Assembly: GCA_947306175.1 (NCBI GenBank)
Contig: CAMZFV010000016.1
Location: 1-60,544 of the forward strand
DNA from: an uncultured Prevotellaceae bacterium
GTDB taxonomy: Bacteria > Bacteroidota > Bacteroidia > Bacteroidales > Muribaculaceae
Length of the DNA stretch: 60,544 nt
Direction of reading: 5' to 3'
Below are positions 47,544 to 57,170 of the stretch, piece after piece; positions within the stretch are counted from its first letter, which is position 1, and every line of letters starts with the position of its first letter. Position numbers and translations under genes: made by a program. The notes under the pieces were generated by a model. It worked only from the letters and a program-made list of their open reading frames with translations, was not told the origin of the DNA and made no database searches.

Positions 47544-50375
47544 TTACTCCTCAGGGAGCATGACAACCTCAATCTTGTTGCCGGAACTCATCAGCTGGCG
47601 GGCAAAGGCAGCGATGCTCTCAGGGGTCTGGGCATTGACGATGTCCAGAATGCCTGTGTGGCCGTCAGTACCGGTGAACAGGTAGTTGTGGAGTGTTCTA
47701 ATCCAGTAACTGTTCTCCTTGAAGTTGGTAGTCATATCCTTCACGGCGAGTTCCTTGATCTCCTTCAGGGTGGTGGGATCAATGTTCTGGCAGGCGTTCA
47801 CCATCTCCTCGTTCATGATCTTCAGGGCGACATCTGCCTTCTCGGGCCTCATCGGGCAGTAACCCATAACTGCGGTGAAGACGTTGTTGCCTTCATAGGT
47901 GGACCATCCGCGGGCACTGGCCGAATAAGCGGCGCTTTCATCCTCACGGATCTTCTGCAGGTAAATCTTGCCCAGTACTTGACCCAGGATGTTGGACTTG
48001 ATCACATTCTCTAGGCTGCAAGGCATCTTGGTGTCATACCAGTAAATCCGAGCCATGGCCTTGGGAGTCTCGCTCTTGCGGGTGAAGTGGGAGATAGTCT
48101 GGCCAACGGGGTGGGTGGCAACATCTGCAAAGCTGGACTGTTTGCCCTTCTGTCCAGGCAGGCAGGCGATGTACTGCTCAATGTAGGGACGGATCACAGC
48201 CTCGTCAAAAGCACCCACAAAGACGAAGGTGTAGTTGGCGGCATTGGCAGTACGCTCCTTGATGATCTCCAGCATGCGGTCATAGTTCGCATTCTTCAGA
48301 TCCTCAATTTTGAAGGGTCTGTCGCGCCAGTTGTAGTTAGAGAGAATATACTCTACCGAATCATTAAAGACGTTCTCGGGGTCGAGGTCGCGGTTCTTGA
48401 GCTCGGTCTCAATCAAGCCCATTATCTGGTTATAGCTCTTCTCGTCCTTGTTGACGTTGGTGAAGTTGAGATAGATGAGCTGGAAGAGGGTCTCCAGATC
48501 CTTCACGGTGGACTGGCCGCTGAGTTCGTCTTCATAGGTGTCCATCGAGAACATCACGCTGGCCTGCTTACCGGCGAGAGCCTTCTGCAGTTCGGTGTTG
48601 GAGAAATTGCCCAAACCGCTCGTCATCGTTGCCACTGACAGCAGACCGGTGTTGGCCCAATCCTTCTCGCCGTAGAGCGAGGAACCTCCGCGCTGGAAGG
48701 CATTCATGCGGATTTCGTTCTCCTTGAAGTCGGTCTTCTTGAGGATGACGCGGGCACCGTTGCTCAGTTCCAGTTCCTTGTAACCGAGGGTGGTGTTCTC
48801 TTTCTCAGATTTGATCTTGCCAGCCTTGGGCATCTTGGCAATCAGAGGCTCCTGCTTCACGTTGTCAACAAATGCCTCGACCTGGGCATTCAGACCAGCG
48901 TTAACAGCGCCCTTCAGACTCTCGGGGGTGGGATAAACGGCGCCGTCCTTCTCTTGATTGAAGTTCACTACTACGAGGTTCTTGCCGTCGGTGGTGATGA
49001 AGCCGGGCATCATTTGGTTGACGAGGTCAACAGGAATCATGGGGGCAATCTGGCTCATGATCTGATATTCCTGCTCAATCGAGGGAATAGGCTCGTTATC
49101 GAGATAATGGCGGTAATACTGGGCAGCAAGACGTGCATTGGGAATCTTGTTGCGTTCGTTGTACTGCTTCTCCAGGCGGCTCGTGTAGTCTTCCTTGGCA
49201 CGCTCATACTCGGTAGCCGTGAAGCCGTACTTAGCGGCGCGCATAGCTTCGGTCACTACGGCCTGGGTTGCGGCTTCGGTCATGCCCTCCTTGGGGATAA
49301 CACTCAAGGTGAAGGCCTCGGGGTCATTCGACAGCAGGTAGGCACCGTCATAGGCATAAGCCCGCATGAAGGGGCAGTCGGGCTCCTGGGCTTTCTCGCT
49401 GAGTCGGTCATTGAGCATACTGGCCATCATACGGGTGCCAAAGTCCGTGAGCATGTACGCCAGGTCACCCTTCAAATCCTTGGGGAAGGCCTCATGCTTG
49501 AACATCACCATAACCTGGTTGAACTGCTGCTCCTTGTCTTTATCAACAACCACGATAGGCTCGTCATTGTCGGGAACGGGCTCGGGAACAACCTGGGCAG
49601 CGTTGGGATCCAGGGTCATACCTTTGAAGAGCTCCTTGATTTGGGCCTCGATATGGTCCACATCCACATCTCCAACGATAACCAATGCCTGGTTGTCGGG
49701 ACGATACCACTTGTGGTAATAGTCGCGCAGCTCGTTGTACTTGAAGTTGTCCACTACCTCCATCAGACCGATGGGCATGCGGCGGCCGTACTTTGAGCCA
49801 GGGTACAGATTCTCGAGCTGGTTCTCGAGCATACGCTGCTGGGCGCTGCGGCGCAGACGCCACTCCTCGTGGATGACACCGCGCTCCTTGTCAATCTCCT
49901 CGTCGGTAAGCAACAGGCCGTTGCTCCAGTCCTTGAGAATCAACAGGCAAGAGTCGATGGCGCTCTGGCGCGTGCTGGGCACGTCGTTGATGTTATAGAC
50001 GGTCTCGGCAATGCTCGTGTAGGCGTTCAAGTCCTTACCGAAGGCTACACCCAGCGAGCGGGTATAGTCGATGATGCTCTTGCCCTCGCCATTGAAGTGC
50101 TCACTGCCATTGAAGGCCATGTGCTCCAGGAAGTGGGCAAGACCACGCTGGCTCTCCTCCTCCTGGATGGAGCCTACGCGTTGGGCGATGTAGAAGTTTA
50201 CACGGTGCTCGGGATAGTCGTTGTGGCGGATGTAGTAGGTCAGTCCGCAATCCAACTTGCCGATGCGCACAGCTTCGTCAACGGGAATCGGACCCATCGA
50301 CTGCGCCTTGAGGGCGCTGGTGCTGAATGCCATTGTGATCAACAGCATCGCAGCAAAGAATTTTTTCATTCTCAT
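47544..50375 (-). CDS. M16 family zinc peptidase, periplasmic
   Basis: 943 residues with a signal peptide (FFAAMLLITMAFSTSALKAQS). Active M16 domain at the N-terminus: inverted zinc motif HFLEH (81-85) and the distal glutamate in TDEEIDKERGVIHEEWR; inactive M16 domains follow, giving the pitrilysin/PqqL-like two-chain clamp in one chain. It degrades peptides in the periplasm. A GC-rich hairpin starts its long 5' untranslated region. Confidence 0.95.
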   Translation of the reverse strand: MRMKKFFAAMLLITMAFSTSALKAQSMGPIPVDEAVRIGKLDCGLTYYIRHNDYPEHRVNFYIAQRVGSIQEEESQRGLAHFLEHMAFNGSEHFNGEGKSIIDYTRSLGVAFGKDLNAYTSIAETVYNINDVPSTRQSAIDSCLLILKDWSNGLLLTDEEIDKERGVIHEEWRLRRSAQQRMLENQLENLYPGSKYGRRMPIGLMEVVDNFKYNELRDYYHKWYRPDNQALVIVGDVDVDHIEAQIKELFKGMTLDPNAAQVVPEPVPDNDEPIVVVDKDKEQQFNQVMVMFKHEAFPKDLKGDLAYMLTDFGTRMMASMLNDRLSEKAQEPDCPFMRAYAYDGAYLLSNDPEAFTLSVIPKEGMTEAATQAVVTEAMRAAKYGFTATEYERAKEDYTSRLEKQYNERNKIPNARLAAQYYRHYLDNEPIPSIEQEYQIMSQIAPMIPVDLVNQMMPGFITTDGKNLVVVNFNQEKDGAVYPTPESLKGAVNAGLNAQVEAFVDNVKQEPLIAKMPKAGKIKSEKENTTLGYKELELSNGARVILKKTDFKENEIRMNAFQRGGSSLYGEKDWANTGLLSVATMTSGLGNFSNTELQKALAGKQASVMFSMDTYEDELSGQSTVKDLETLFQLIYLNFTNVNKDEKSYNQIMGLIETELKNRDLDPENVFNDSVEYILSNYNWRDRPFKIEDLKNANYDRMLEIIKERTANAANYTFVFVGAFDEAVIRPYIEQYIACLPGQKGKQSSFADVATHPVGQTISHFTRKSETPKAMARIYWYDTKMPCSLENVIKSNILGQVLGKIYLQKIREDESAAYSASARGWSTYEGNNVFTAVMGYCPMRPEKADVALKIMNEEMVNACQNIDPTTLKEIKELAVKDMTTNFKENSYWIRTLHNYLFTGTDGHTGILDIVNAQTPESIAAFARQLMSSGNKIEVVMLPEE

Positions 50376-50443
50376 GTGGTTAAAAATTGGTTGTTATAAA
50401 GCTATTTATATAGTTGTTGTTTGTTTGTCGTTAGACGCAATGC

Positions 50444-50499
50444 GGGTCGGTTTAGTTGCAACAATAGTGTTAACAATTCTAAACCGACCCACAAAATTA
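50444..50499 (-). promoter_or_regulatory. Promoter and 5' hairpin of the M16 peptidase gene
   Basis: -7 TAATTTTG (50499-50492) is followed at once by a perfect 12-bp stem (50490-50479 with 50455-50444) with a 23-nt loop, so the RNA would begin with a hairpin. About 70 nt remain to the ATG. Confidence 0.5.
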
Positions 50500-50581
50500 G
50501 TCTTTTTTTCAAATATGTGTCCGATTAACCCTTTTTTTCTTGTATATATCATCAAAAGGGCTATTCCTGTGATGGCCTTCT

Positions 50582-50818
50582 TCAGGTCATGGGGCTGAAG
50601 TCCAGGCGCCTCAGGTCCCGCTTGTTGGGATTGGCGTCGTGCTTCATCCAAGAGGCCTTGATGAGGTAGGCTCCGGCGATGCCCATCAGGGCGATACCTG
50701 CGGTCATCAGTGCCGCCATCAGCCATTTGATGTCGCTCGCCAGTGCGCCGCATGCACACATGATAGCGCTGAGCGTAATCAAAATGATTGCATTCTTGAT
50801 ACTTTTATCGGTGTTCAT
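50582..50818 (-). CDS. Small membrane protein
   Basis: 78 residues from the ATG at 50818, supported by a -7 box TAACTTTG (50855-50848). Two hydrophobic helices (IKNAIILITLSAIMCACGAL and WLMAALMTAGIALMGIAGAYL) and a basic tail (NPNKRDLRRLDF). Unknown function. Confidence 0.6.
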   Translation of the reverse strand: MNTDKSIKNAIILITLSAIMCACGALASDIKWLMAALMTAGIALMGIAGAYLIKASWMKHDANPNKRDLRRLDFSPMT

Positions 50819-51039
50819 AGTCGTGTCGTTTTTATGAGTTTGTGATGCAAAGTTATGGGGCTGGCTATTGATTGTCAAGCATAATCTGTGCCAAAATCAG
50901 CGATTGTCTAATTTTTTTACACAAATGTGTCTAATTCTTTGACACTTTGCCGCTTGAGTGTGGAATTAAAATGGGGAACCCTTTCAGCTCGGTAAGCTGT
51001 CCAGGTCCCCCTCCTCTTGAAATAGGTAGTTTGTGGTTG

Positions 51040-51654
51040 TTATTTCTCGCCCATGAATGTATTGATCTGATCGATCATTTCGTCGTTGGTGCGTTGCATC
51101 TTGCGATAGATGTAATAGCTTGAAGCCAGACCGACAACCGCGCCGACCCCAAACATGAAGATGATGGCCATCAGTGCCGTTTTGTTTCCCAGCTCCTCGA
51201 GGTGGGTCATATAGAACTCATAGCAGAACCATGCCAGCCATGCCAGGGAGACACCGATGCCTATTCTCTGTGAACGGCTGCGGTTTTTCTTCATCTGCGT
51301 GAGTTTGCGCGCCGTTTCCATCATGTCGTCACCCATGTGGCTGATATCCATGCGGTTGATAAAGTAGTCAATAGTGACAAATCCTATGAGGAAGATAATC
51401 GTGAAAATAGTGAACGGCCATGAGAACCCGTCTTCATATTTCATCAGGATATATAGGGGGATGACGGCAATAGCCAATATGCCGAGCCACAACAGTGTGC
51501 GGTGAACTCCTTTCATCTTGCCCTGAATGGCTTTCTTGACCAGTTCTTCGTTAAGGTGGCCCTGCTCATTCACTTTTTCCTTGAGCGCGTTGATCTGCTG
51601 CCGCAGGTCATCGAGCTCGTTGAAGTCGTTGGTGATGTTGTTCTGAGTTTCCAT
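51040..51654 (-). CDS. Membrane protein co-transcribed with an ECF sigma factor
   Basis: 204 residues: an N-terminal coiled coil (about 12-45) and four hydrophobic helices (about 52-70, 80-100, 135-150, 160-182) with a cytoplasmic helix between. It follows the sigma factor gene by 16 bp. It lacks a known anti-sigma domain, but the N-terminal cytoplasmic part and the operon suggest that it holds the sigma factor, which is inference. Confidence 0.7.
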   Translation of the reverse strand: METQNNITNDFNELDDLRQQINALKEKVNEQGHLNEELVKKAIQGKMKGVHRTLLWLGILAIAVIPLYILMKYEDGFSWPFTIFTIIFLIGFVTIDYFINRMDISHMGDDMMETARKLTQMKKNRSRSQRIGIGVSLAWLAWFCYEFYMTHLEELGNKTALMAIIFMFGVGAVVGLASSYYIYRKMQRTNDEMIDQINTFMGEK

Positions 51655-51670
51655 ATTCTTGTGCAGTTTT

Positions 51671-52144
51671 TTAGTTCATTTGTTTGAGTTGCTCCTTGAT
51701 GCGGAAAAGCCGCACCGACACGTTCTTGACCTCGATACCGACAATCTGCGCGATTTCCTGGTAGCTTATGTTCTCGAGCCACAACAGCACGATGGCGCGG
51801 TCAAAGGGCTGGAGCCGCTGGATGCGGGCGTGCAGCATGTCGGTCTGTCGGTTGTCGGCGTCATTTTTGTCAAACAGGTCAATGCCCTCCATCAGCGGCT
51901 GGGTCTTGCGGCTTTTTTTCTTGCGGTCGATAGAGATGCAGGAATTGAGCGTCACCTTGTAGATCCAGGTCTTCAAGTCGCTGTTGCCCTGGAAGGAGGA
52001 AAGGCCTTGCCATAATTTGATAAGCGCCTCTTGGAAGAGGTCATCGACCTCCTCCTTGTCCTTGGAGAACATGTAGCACACCGTGTAGATAGTGCCCTTG
52101 TTCTCGCGGACGATGCGCGCAAATTCGGCTTCGTTGATTTCCAT
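51671..52144 (-). CDS. ECF-type RNA polymerase sigma factor
   Basis: 157 residues. Sigma region 2: GTIYTVCYMFSKDKEEVDDLFQEALIK (as GTIYTVCYMFSKDKEE and VDDLFQEALIK) and LKTWIYKVTLNSCISIDRKK; region 4: RAIVLLWLENISYQEIAQIV and VKNVSVRLFRIKEQLKQ, a helix-turn-helix for the -35 element. It directs transcription of a stress or surface regulon, not identifiable here. Confidence 0.93.
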   Translation of the reverse strand: MEINEAEFARIVRENKGTIYTVCYMFSKDKEEVDDLFQEALIKLWQGLSSFQGNSDLKTWIYKVTLNSCISIDRKKKSRKTQPLMEGIDLFDKNDADNRQTDMLHARIQRLQPFDRAIVLLWLENISYQEIAQIVGIEVKNVSVRLFRIKEQLKQMN

Positions 52145-52259
52145 TGTCCTTACTGTTTACCCCTTAGACGCATGGGGTATCAAAAAAACTACACAATATT
52201 TTATTTTTTTTCTTTTTTTCTCTGAATGCGGATGCCACCTAAAGCCTAAAACCTAATGC

Positions 52260-54086
52260 CTAGAAAGTCTGCATATCCACCAGGTGCTTGTAGGCACCCT
52301 GCTGGGCGATGAGCTCATCGTGGGTGCCGCGTTCAATGATGCGGCCGTCCTGCATCACGCAGATCAGGTCGGCGCCCTTGATGGTGCTCAGGCGATGGGC
52401 GATGACCAGCGTGGTGCGGCCATGCATGAGTTTATCGAGGGCATCCTGCACCAGGTGTTCGCTCTCGGTGTCGAGGGCACTCGTCGCCTCGTCGAGGATG
52501 AGGATGGGCGGGTTCTTGAGGATGGCGCGGGCAATGCTGATGCGCTGGCGCTGGCCGCCTGAGAGTTTGCAGCCGCGGTCACCGATGTTGGTGTCAAAGC
52601 CCTGTTCGCTGGCCATGATGAAGTCGTAGGCGTTGGCGATACGTGCCGCCTCCTCGACCTGCTCGCGCGTAGCATTCTCAACACCGAAGGTGATATTGTT
52701 GTAGAACGAATCGTTGAACAGGATGGCTTCCTGGTTGACGTTGCCCATCAGACCGCGCAGGTCAGTGATGCTGAACTGGCGGATGTCGGTGCCGTCGATG
52801 CTGATGGTGCCTTCCTGCACGTCATAGAAGCGTGGCAACAGGTCGGCCATCGTCGTCTTGCCGCTGCCGCTCTGTCCCACGAGCGCCACGGTCTGGCCCC
52901 GCTTGATGTCAAGCGACACGCCGTCGATGACCCAAGTGTCGCCGTAGCGGAAACGCACGTCCTTGTACTGGATACCATCTTTCATCTGCGTCAATGGGGT
53001 GGGGTGCTCGGGGCTCTTGATGGGATTATCGGCTGAGAGGATCTTGTCGATGCGTTGCATCGATGCCAGACCACGCTGGATGGCATAGCTGGCCTTGGAC
53101 AGGTCCTTGGCGGGATTGATGATGCTGTAGAAGATCACCATGTAGTAGATGAACTTGGGCGCAGTGATGCTGCTGTGGCCACCCAGGATGAGCGTGCCGC
53201 CAAACCACAGCACGATGGCGATGGTCAAGGTGCCCAGGAACTCGCTCATGGGGTGGGCCAACTCGTAGCGGCGGCTCAAGCGGGTCACGATGTTGCGGTA
53301 TTTCTCGTTCTCGCCTTCAAAGCGGTTTTTCACTTTGTGCTCGGCATTGAAGGCCTTTACGATGCGCAGGCCGCCGATGGTCTCCTCGATGTTGCTCAGC
53401 ATCACGCCCCATTGGGTCTGTCCCTCCAGCGAGACACGTTTCAACCGCTTGCCCACGCCGCCCATGATCAATCCTGCAATCGGCAGCAGAATCAGCACGA
53501 ACAAGGTCAGTTGCCAGCTCAAGGCAATCATCATCGTCAGGCAGGCGATAATCATGATGGGATTCTTGAATATCATATCCAGTGACGACATGATGGAATT
53601 CTCCACCTCGGTCACGTCACCACTCATGCGGGCCATCACGTCGCCCTTGCGCTCATTGGAGAAGAAACCGATGGGCAAGGACACGATTTTGCTGTAGATC
53701 AGGTTGCGGATGTCGCGCACCACGCCCGTGCGGATGGGAATCATGAAGAAGGCGCTCAGGTAGGCGCAGCCCGTTTTGAGGGCTGTCATCACCACCAGTG
53801 CCGCTGCGATGCAGGCCAGCGCCGTTGACTGTCCGTAGCGCTGGATGATGCACTGCACATAATAGTAAAAATTGTTCGTCAACACCGCATCGATCTTTCT
53901 GGTGCCTATGGGCATATAGCTATAGACCTGCGTGTTCAGCCCAAACAGCATCTCCAGGATGGGAATGATTAGCGCAAACGAGAACAGCGTCAGGAACGCG
54001 GTCAGCAGGTTGAACAGGACGTTCAACACGATATATTTCTTATAGGGCGGCACAAACCGCCTCAATAAATGCCAAAATCCTTTCAT
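52260..54086 (-). CDS. ABC transporter, MsbA-like half-transporter
   Basis: 608 residues: six membrane helices (about 20-320) of the exporter type, then the nucleotide-binding domain with Walker A VGQSGSGKTT (about 400), Q-loop NQEAILFND, signature LSGGQRQRISIARAIL and Walker B ILILDEATSALD. The plan is that of lipid A and multidrug exporters. It is probably a homodimer in the inner membrane. Substrate undetermined. Confidence 0.93.
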   Translation of the reverse strand: MKGFWHLLRRFVPPYKKYIVLNVLFNLLTAFLTLFSFALIIPILEMLFGLNTQVYSYMPIGTRKIDAVLTNNFYYYVQCIIQRYGQSTALACIAAALVVMTALKTGCAYLSAFFMIPIRTGVVRDIRNLIYSKIVSLPIGFFSNERKGDVMARMSGDVTEVENSIMSSLDMIFKNPIMIIACLTMMIALSWQLTLFVLILLPIAGLIMGGVGKRLKRVSLEGQTQWGVMLSNIEETIGGLRIVKAFNAEHKVKNRFEGENEKYRNIVTRLSRRYELAHPMSEFLGTLTIAIVLWFGGTLILGGHSSITAPKFIYYMVIFYSIINPAKDLSKASYAIQRGLASMQRIDKILSADNPIKSPEHPTPLTQMKDGIQYKDVRFRYGDTWVIDGVSLDIKRGQTVALVGQSGSGKTTMADLLPRFYDVQEGTISIDGTDIRQFSITDLRGLMGNVNQEAILFNDSFYNNITFGVENATREQVEEAARIANAYDFIMASEQGFDTNIGDRGCKLSGGQRQRISIARAILKNPPILILDEATSALDTESEHLVQDALDKLMHGRTTLVIAHRLSTIKGADLICVMQDGRIIERGTHDELIAQQGAYKHLVDMQTF

Positions 54087-54095
54087 AGCAAAACT

Positions 54096-54362
54096 TTAGG
54101 AGACTTGTATCAGTGGTTCCCCAAAAAACGTGGATAGTAATGCGATGGTCCGAATTGTGAAATTGTGCTGTCCGCTCAACCATTTAGTGATTTCACTTGG
54201 GCGTTTGCCTAACGCTTTAGCAAACTCCAGTTTTGATAGACCGCGTTTGGTCATCAGACTGTTGATCCGATCTGATATGGCGAATTCAAGATCAACTTCA
54301 TGTTTAATGTCAGCAGGCACATCTGCCAACATCTGATTGAAAGATGAATTAATGGTTCTCAT
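54096..54362 (-). CDS. HigA-like antitoxin, Xre family
   Basis: 88 residues, with Xre helix-turn-helix KLEFAKALGKRPSEITKWLS (about 42-61) and HNFTIRTIALLSTFFGEPL. It is the second gene of a pair, with a 4-nt overlap behind a putative toxin, as in higBA modules. It probably represses the pair's promoter. Confidence 0.78.
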   Translation of the reverse strand: MRTINSSFNQMLADVPADIKHEVDLEFAISDRINSLMTKRGLSKLEFAKALGKRPSEITKWLSGQHNFTIRTIALLSTFFGEPLIQVS

Positions 54363-54829
54363 AACTCAAACGTGTTATTGGTTTCAATTTTGTTTTCTGT
54401 CACGATAATGGTTCCATTTTCAACACCTTCTTTGATAAGTTTATCAAATTTCTGTAGAGTTAACACATAACCGCTCAGTTCATTGTCATCTTCATAAGTT
54501 CTTGATGATTTTACGCCGCCATTACCGAGAATTAATATCTTGTCAGACAAGCGTAAACAGTAAAGGCGCAACTTTGAACGAACTACTGGAAGAGCTACAA
54601 CGTTATCCTTCATTTTCCCCTCAGGTCTAAAATACCTTTCTAATGCGCCAAAATCGGCAATCTTTCCAAGAAAGCCAACTATACGCATTAGGTCAGGGTT
54701 AAATTCAACATCATCTTTGAATTTATTATAGAATCGTTCAAACTCACTATTATTCTCAGTGAGAAACTGAATAGTGTAAAATGTGCAGTTCCTCGCTTCG
54801 TTGACCAGAATTAATTCTGCCTCGCTCAT
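54359..54829 (-). CDS. Putative HigB/RelE-like toxin
   Basis: 156 residues. The C-terminal half (VVRSKLRLYCLRLSDKILIL, then VLTLQKFDKLIKEGV) has the beta-rich core and final helix of RelE-type toxins; the N-terminal ~75 residues are an extra helical part (FERFYNKFKDDVEF). The gene is first in the pair. A -7 box TATCTTTG (54868-54861) lies upstream. Host-encoded. Confidence 0.65.
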   Translation of the reverse strand: MSEAELILVNEARNCTFYTIQFLTENNSEFERFYNKFKDDVEFNPDLMRIVGFLGKIADFGALERYFRPEGKMKDNVVALPVVRSKLRLYCLRLSDKILILGNGGVKSSRTYEDDNELSGYVLTLQKFDKLIKEGVENGTIIVTENKIETNNTFEL

Positions 54830-54920
54830 AGTGTTATCATTTCATTTGTTATTTCACCTGCAAAGATAATACCAATATTTTACTTTTAAGTGAAATTTCT
54901 ATTTTTTTTGCAAAAAAAGT

Positions 54921-54952
54921 GACGGTCGCGGGTGATTGCACCTGCGACCGTC
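54921..54952 (-). terminator. Terminator downstream of kbl
   Basis: 14-bp stem (54952-54939 with 54934-54921) with 4-nt loop, then CACTTTTTTT on the minus strand. Confidence 0.85.
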
Positions 54953-54995
54953 GAGAAGGTTTTTCTGGGTGTTATAAATGATTGTGCTTATAGCC

Positions 54996-55042
54996 TAAAA
55001 ACCTAAAACCTAAAACCTAAAGCCTAAGACCTAAAGCCTAAA
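54996..55042. repeat. Degenerate CCTAAAA-type tandem repeat
   Basis: Six to seven units of CCTAAAA / CCTAAAG between kbl and its terminator. Similar low-complexity units occur at 20580, 24960, 52235, 56418, 57778 and 57866. Confidence 0.7.
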
Positions 55043-55045
55043 GCC

Positions 55046-56236
55046 TTACTTAATGATTCCCATCTGCTTGCCGATCTTGATGAAGGCGTTGATGCACTTG
55101 TCGAGGTGCTCACGCTCGTGACCGGCCGATACCTGCACGCGGATGCGGGCCTGGCCCTTGGGCACAACGGGATAGTAGAAACCGGTAACGTAGATGCCTT
55201 CCTTCTGCAGCTCGGCAGCGAAGTCCTGTGACAGTTTGGCGTCATAGAGCATCACGGCGCAGATGGCGCTCTGCGTCGGCTTGATGTCAAAGCCTGCGGC
55301 AATCATCTTGTCGCGGAAGTAGTTCACGTTGTCCACCAGTTTGTCGTGCAGGGCGTTGCTCTCCTTGAGCATCTTGAACATCTCGATGCTGGCACCCACG
55401 ATGCCGGGAGCGATACTGTTGCTGAACAGATAGGGACGTGAGCGCTGGCGCAGCATGTCGATAATCTCCTTGCGACCCGTGGTGAAACCGCCCATGGCAC
55501 CGCCAAAGGCCTTGCCCAGCGTGCCGGTGAAGACGTCGATGCGGCCATAGATGTTGTACTGCTCGGCTACACCGTGGCCGGTCGGGCCAACGACACCTGC
55601 CGAGTGTGACTCATCGACCATGACCATGGCGTCATATTTCTCGGCCAGGTCACAGATCTTGTCCATGGGAGCCACGTTGCCGTCCATCGAGAACACGCCG
55701 TCCGTTGCGATGATGCGGAAGCGCTGCTCCTGGGCCTGCTTGAGGCACTCCTCGAGCTCGCCCATGTCGGCGTTGGCATAGCGGTAGCGTTTAGCCTTGC
55801 ACAGGCGCACGCCGTCGATGATCGATGCGTGGTTCAGCGAGTCGCTGATGATGGCGTCCTCCTCGGTCAACAGGGCCTCGAACAGACCGCCGTTGGCGTC
55901 AAAGCATGAGCCGTAGAGGATGGCGTCCTCGGTGTGGAAATAGTCGGCGATAGCGGCCTCGAGTTCCTTGTGGATATCACTGGTACCGCAGATGAAGCGC
56001 ACCGATGACATACCGTAGCCGTGGTGGGACATCGTGTCGGTTGCGGCCTTGATGAGGCGGCTGTTGTCACTCAGACCCAGATAGTTGTTGGCACAGAAGT
56101 TCAGCACCTCGTCGTTGGGCTTCACTTTGATGTCGGCGCGCTGCGGCGTGGTGATGATACGTTCGTTCTTGTACAAACCGGCAGCTTGGATGTCGGCGAG
56201 CTCCTTCTGGAGATGTTCCTGGAATTTTCCAAACAT
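55046..56236 (-). CDS. kbl: Glycine C-acetyltransferase (2-amino-3-ketobutyrate CoA ligase)
   Basis: 396 residues, full length. It is a PLP enzyme of the alpha-oxoamine synthase family that cleaves 2-amino-3-ketobutyrate to glycine and acetyl-CoA in threonine breakdown. Visible are NFCANNYLGLSD (46-57), the PLP-contact VDESHSAGVVGPTGHG (207-222) and the PLP lysine Lys242 in FTGTLGKAFGGAMGGF. No threonine dehydrogenase gene is adjacent. A -7 box TATCTTTG (56299-56292) is upstream. Confidence 0.95.
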   Translation of the reverse strand: MFGKFQEHLQKELADIQAAGLYKNERIITTPQRADIKVKPNDEVLNFCANNYLGLSDNSRLIKAATDTMSHHGYGMSSVRFICGTSDIHKELEAAIADYFHTEDAILYGSCFDANGGLFEALLTEEDAIISDSLNHASIIDGVRLCKAKRYRYANADMGELEECLKQAQEQRFRIIATDGVFSMDGNVAPMDKICDLAEKYDAMVMVDESHSAGVVGPTGHGVAEQYNIYGRIDVFTGTLGKAFGGAMGGFTTGRKEIIDMLRQRSRPYLFSNSIAPGIVGASIEMFKMLKESNALHDKLVDNVNYFRDKMIAAGFDIKPTQSAICAVMLYDAKLSQDFAAELQKEGIYVTGFYYPVVPKGQARIRVQVSAGHEREHLDKCINAFIKIGKQMGIIK

Positions 56237-56443
56237 GATAAAAATCTATTTTAAAAGGTTTGACATTAATGATAGTTCGTTTTTTCGACCACAAAGATAG
56301 TAATTTTTTCTATAGCCATCAATTTTTTGTTGTTAAACTACGAATTACACGAATTAAACTAATTATTGGCTTCGCTGAGCAGCTGTTCGTTAAATTAGCG
56401 TAATTTGTAGTTTTTAAACTCCTAACTCCTAACCCCTAATGCC

Positions 56444-57160
56444 TCACTCGTTATCAGCGCTCGACGCCACATGGCCGTTGAACAGGGGCGTGTTGGTTTG
56501 CGGCTGTTCCTCGTTGGGAACCTGTTGTGCTTGGGGCTCGGCCTGCTGGCTGCGGTTGCGGCGCTGGCGGTGGTGCCAACGTTTGCTGCTGCCCTCGGTG
56601 CTCTCGCTGGGTGTTGAGCCGTCCAGCCGCTTGCCGCCGTTCAGGGCATATAGCTCATATTTCTCGATGATGTTGATGAGTTTCGTCGGGTAATTGGCGT
56701 CCTCGGCATAGCCGCAATCGCGCAGCCCCTGTGCCCAACTGCGGTAGTCGGTCACGTCGAGCTGGTGCAGCACGCTGTAGCGGGACCCTCTGAGGACGAT
56801 GGCATGATCCAGATAGGAATCCTCGGGGCTGCCATACTTGCGGTAGCCGCTATACACCTCACCTTGCCAGTGATAGGCCTTGATGCCGAAGTGGTTGTTG
56901 GCTTCCTGCGCCATCTTGCTCTGGCCGACATAACTTTCCAGCAGACCTTGTGCGAGGGTGATGCTGGCAGGCACGCCATACTCGTTCTCATATTGCAACG
57001 CCACGCTCTTATAGCGGTCGATGTAATCCAAATAATCCTGTCGTGTGGGCTGAGCAGACAGTGAAATGGTGTAAAAAAGCCCAAAAATCAAGCAAAAAAA
57101 CAATATTCGCTTGTTTATCGGAAAAAAATCTATAATTTTGCGTTCAAAGTTAAAACTCAT
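56444..57160 (-). CDS. Glucosaminidase (mannosyl-glycoprotein endo-beta-N-acetylglucosaminidase domain)
   Basis: 238 residues from the ATG at 57160: signal segment (ILFFCLIFGLFYTISLSAQ), then a GH73-type domain (about 45-190) with ASITLAQGLLESYVGQSKMA (catalytic Glu), NNHFGIKAYHW and YRKYGSPEDSYLDHAIVL, and a Gln/Pro-rich tail. It cleaves peptidoglycan glycan strands. A -7 box TAACTTTG (57152-57145) inside this start means a shorter form beginning at the TTG at 57103 is possible. Confidence 0.88.
   Translation of the reverse strand: MSFNFERKIIDFFPINKRILFFCLIFGLFYTISLSAQPTRQDYLDYIDRYKSVALQYENEYGVPASITLAQGLLESYVGQSKMAQEANNHFGIKAYHWQGEVYSGYRKYGSPEDSYLDHAIVLRGSRYSVLHQLDVTDYRSWAQGLRDCGYAEDANYPTKLINIIEKYELYALNGGKRLDGSTPSESTEGSSKRWHHRQRRNRSQQAEPQAQQVPNEEQPQTNTPLFNGHVASSADNE
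57133..57140 (+). promoter_or_regulatory. -7 element of cdd, overlapping the divergent promoter
   Basis: TAATTTTG on the plus strand, 30 nt before the cdd ATG. It lies back to back with the minus-strand -7 box at 57152-57145. Confidence 0.55.
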
Positions 57161-57170
57161 AATTTCGTCT

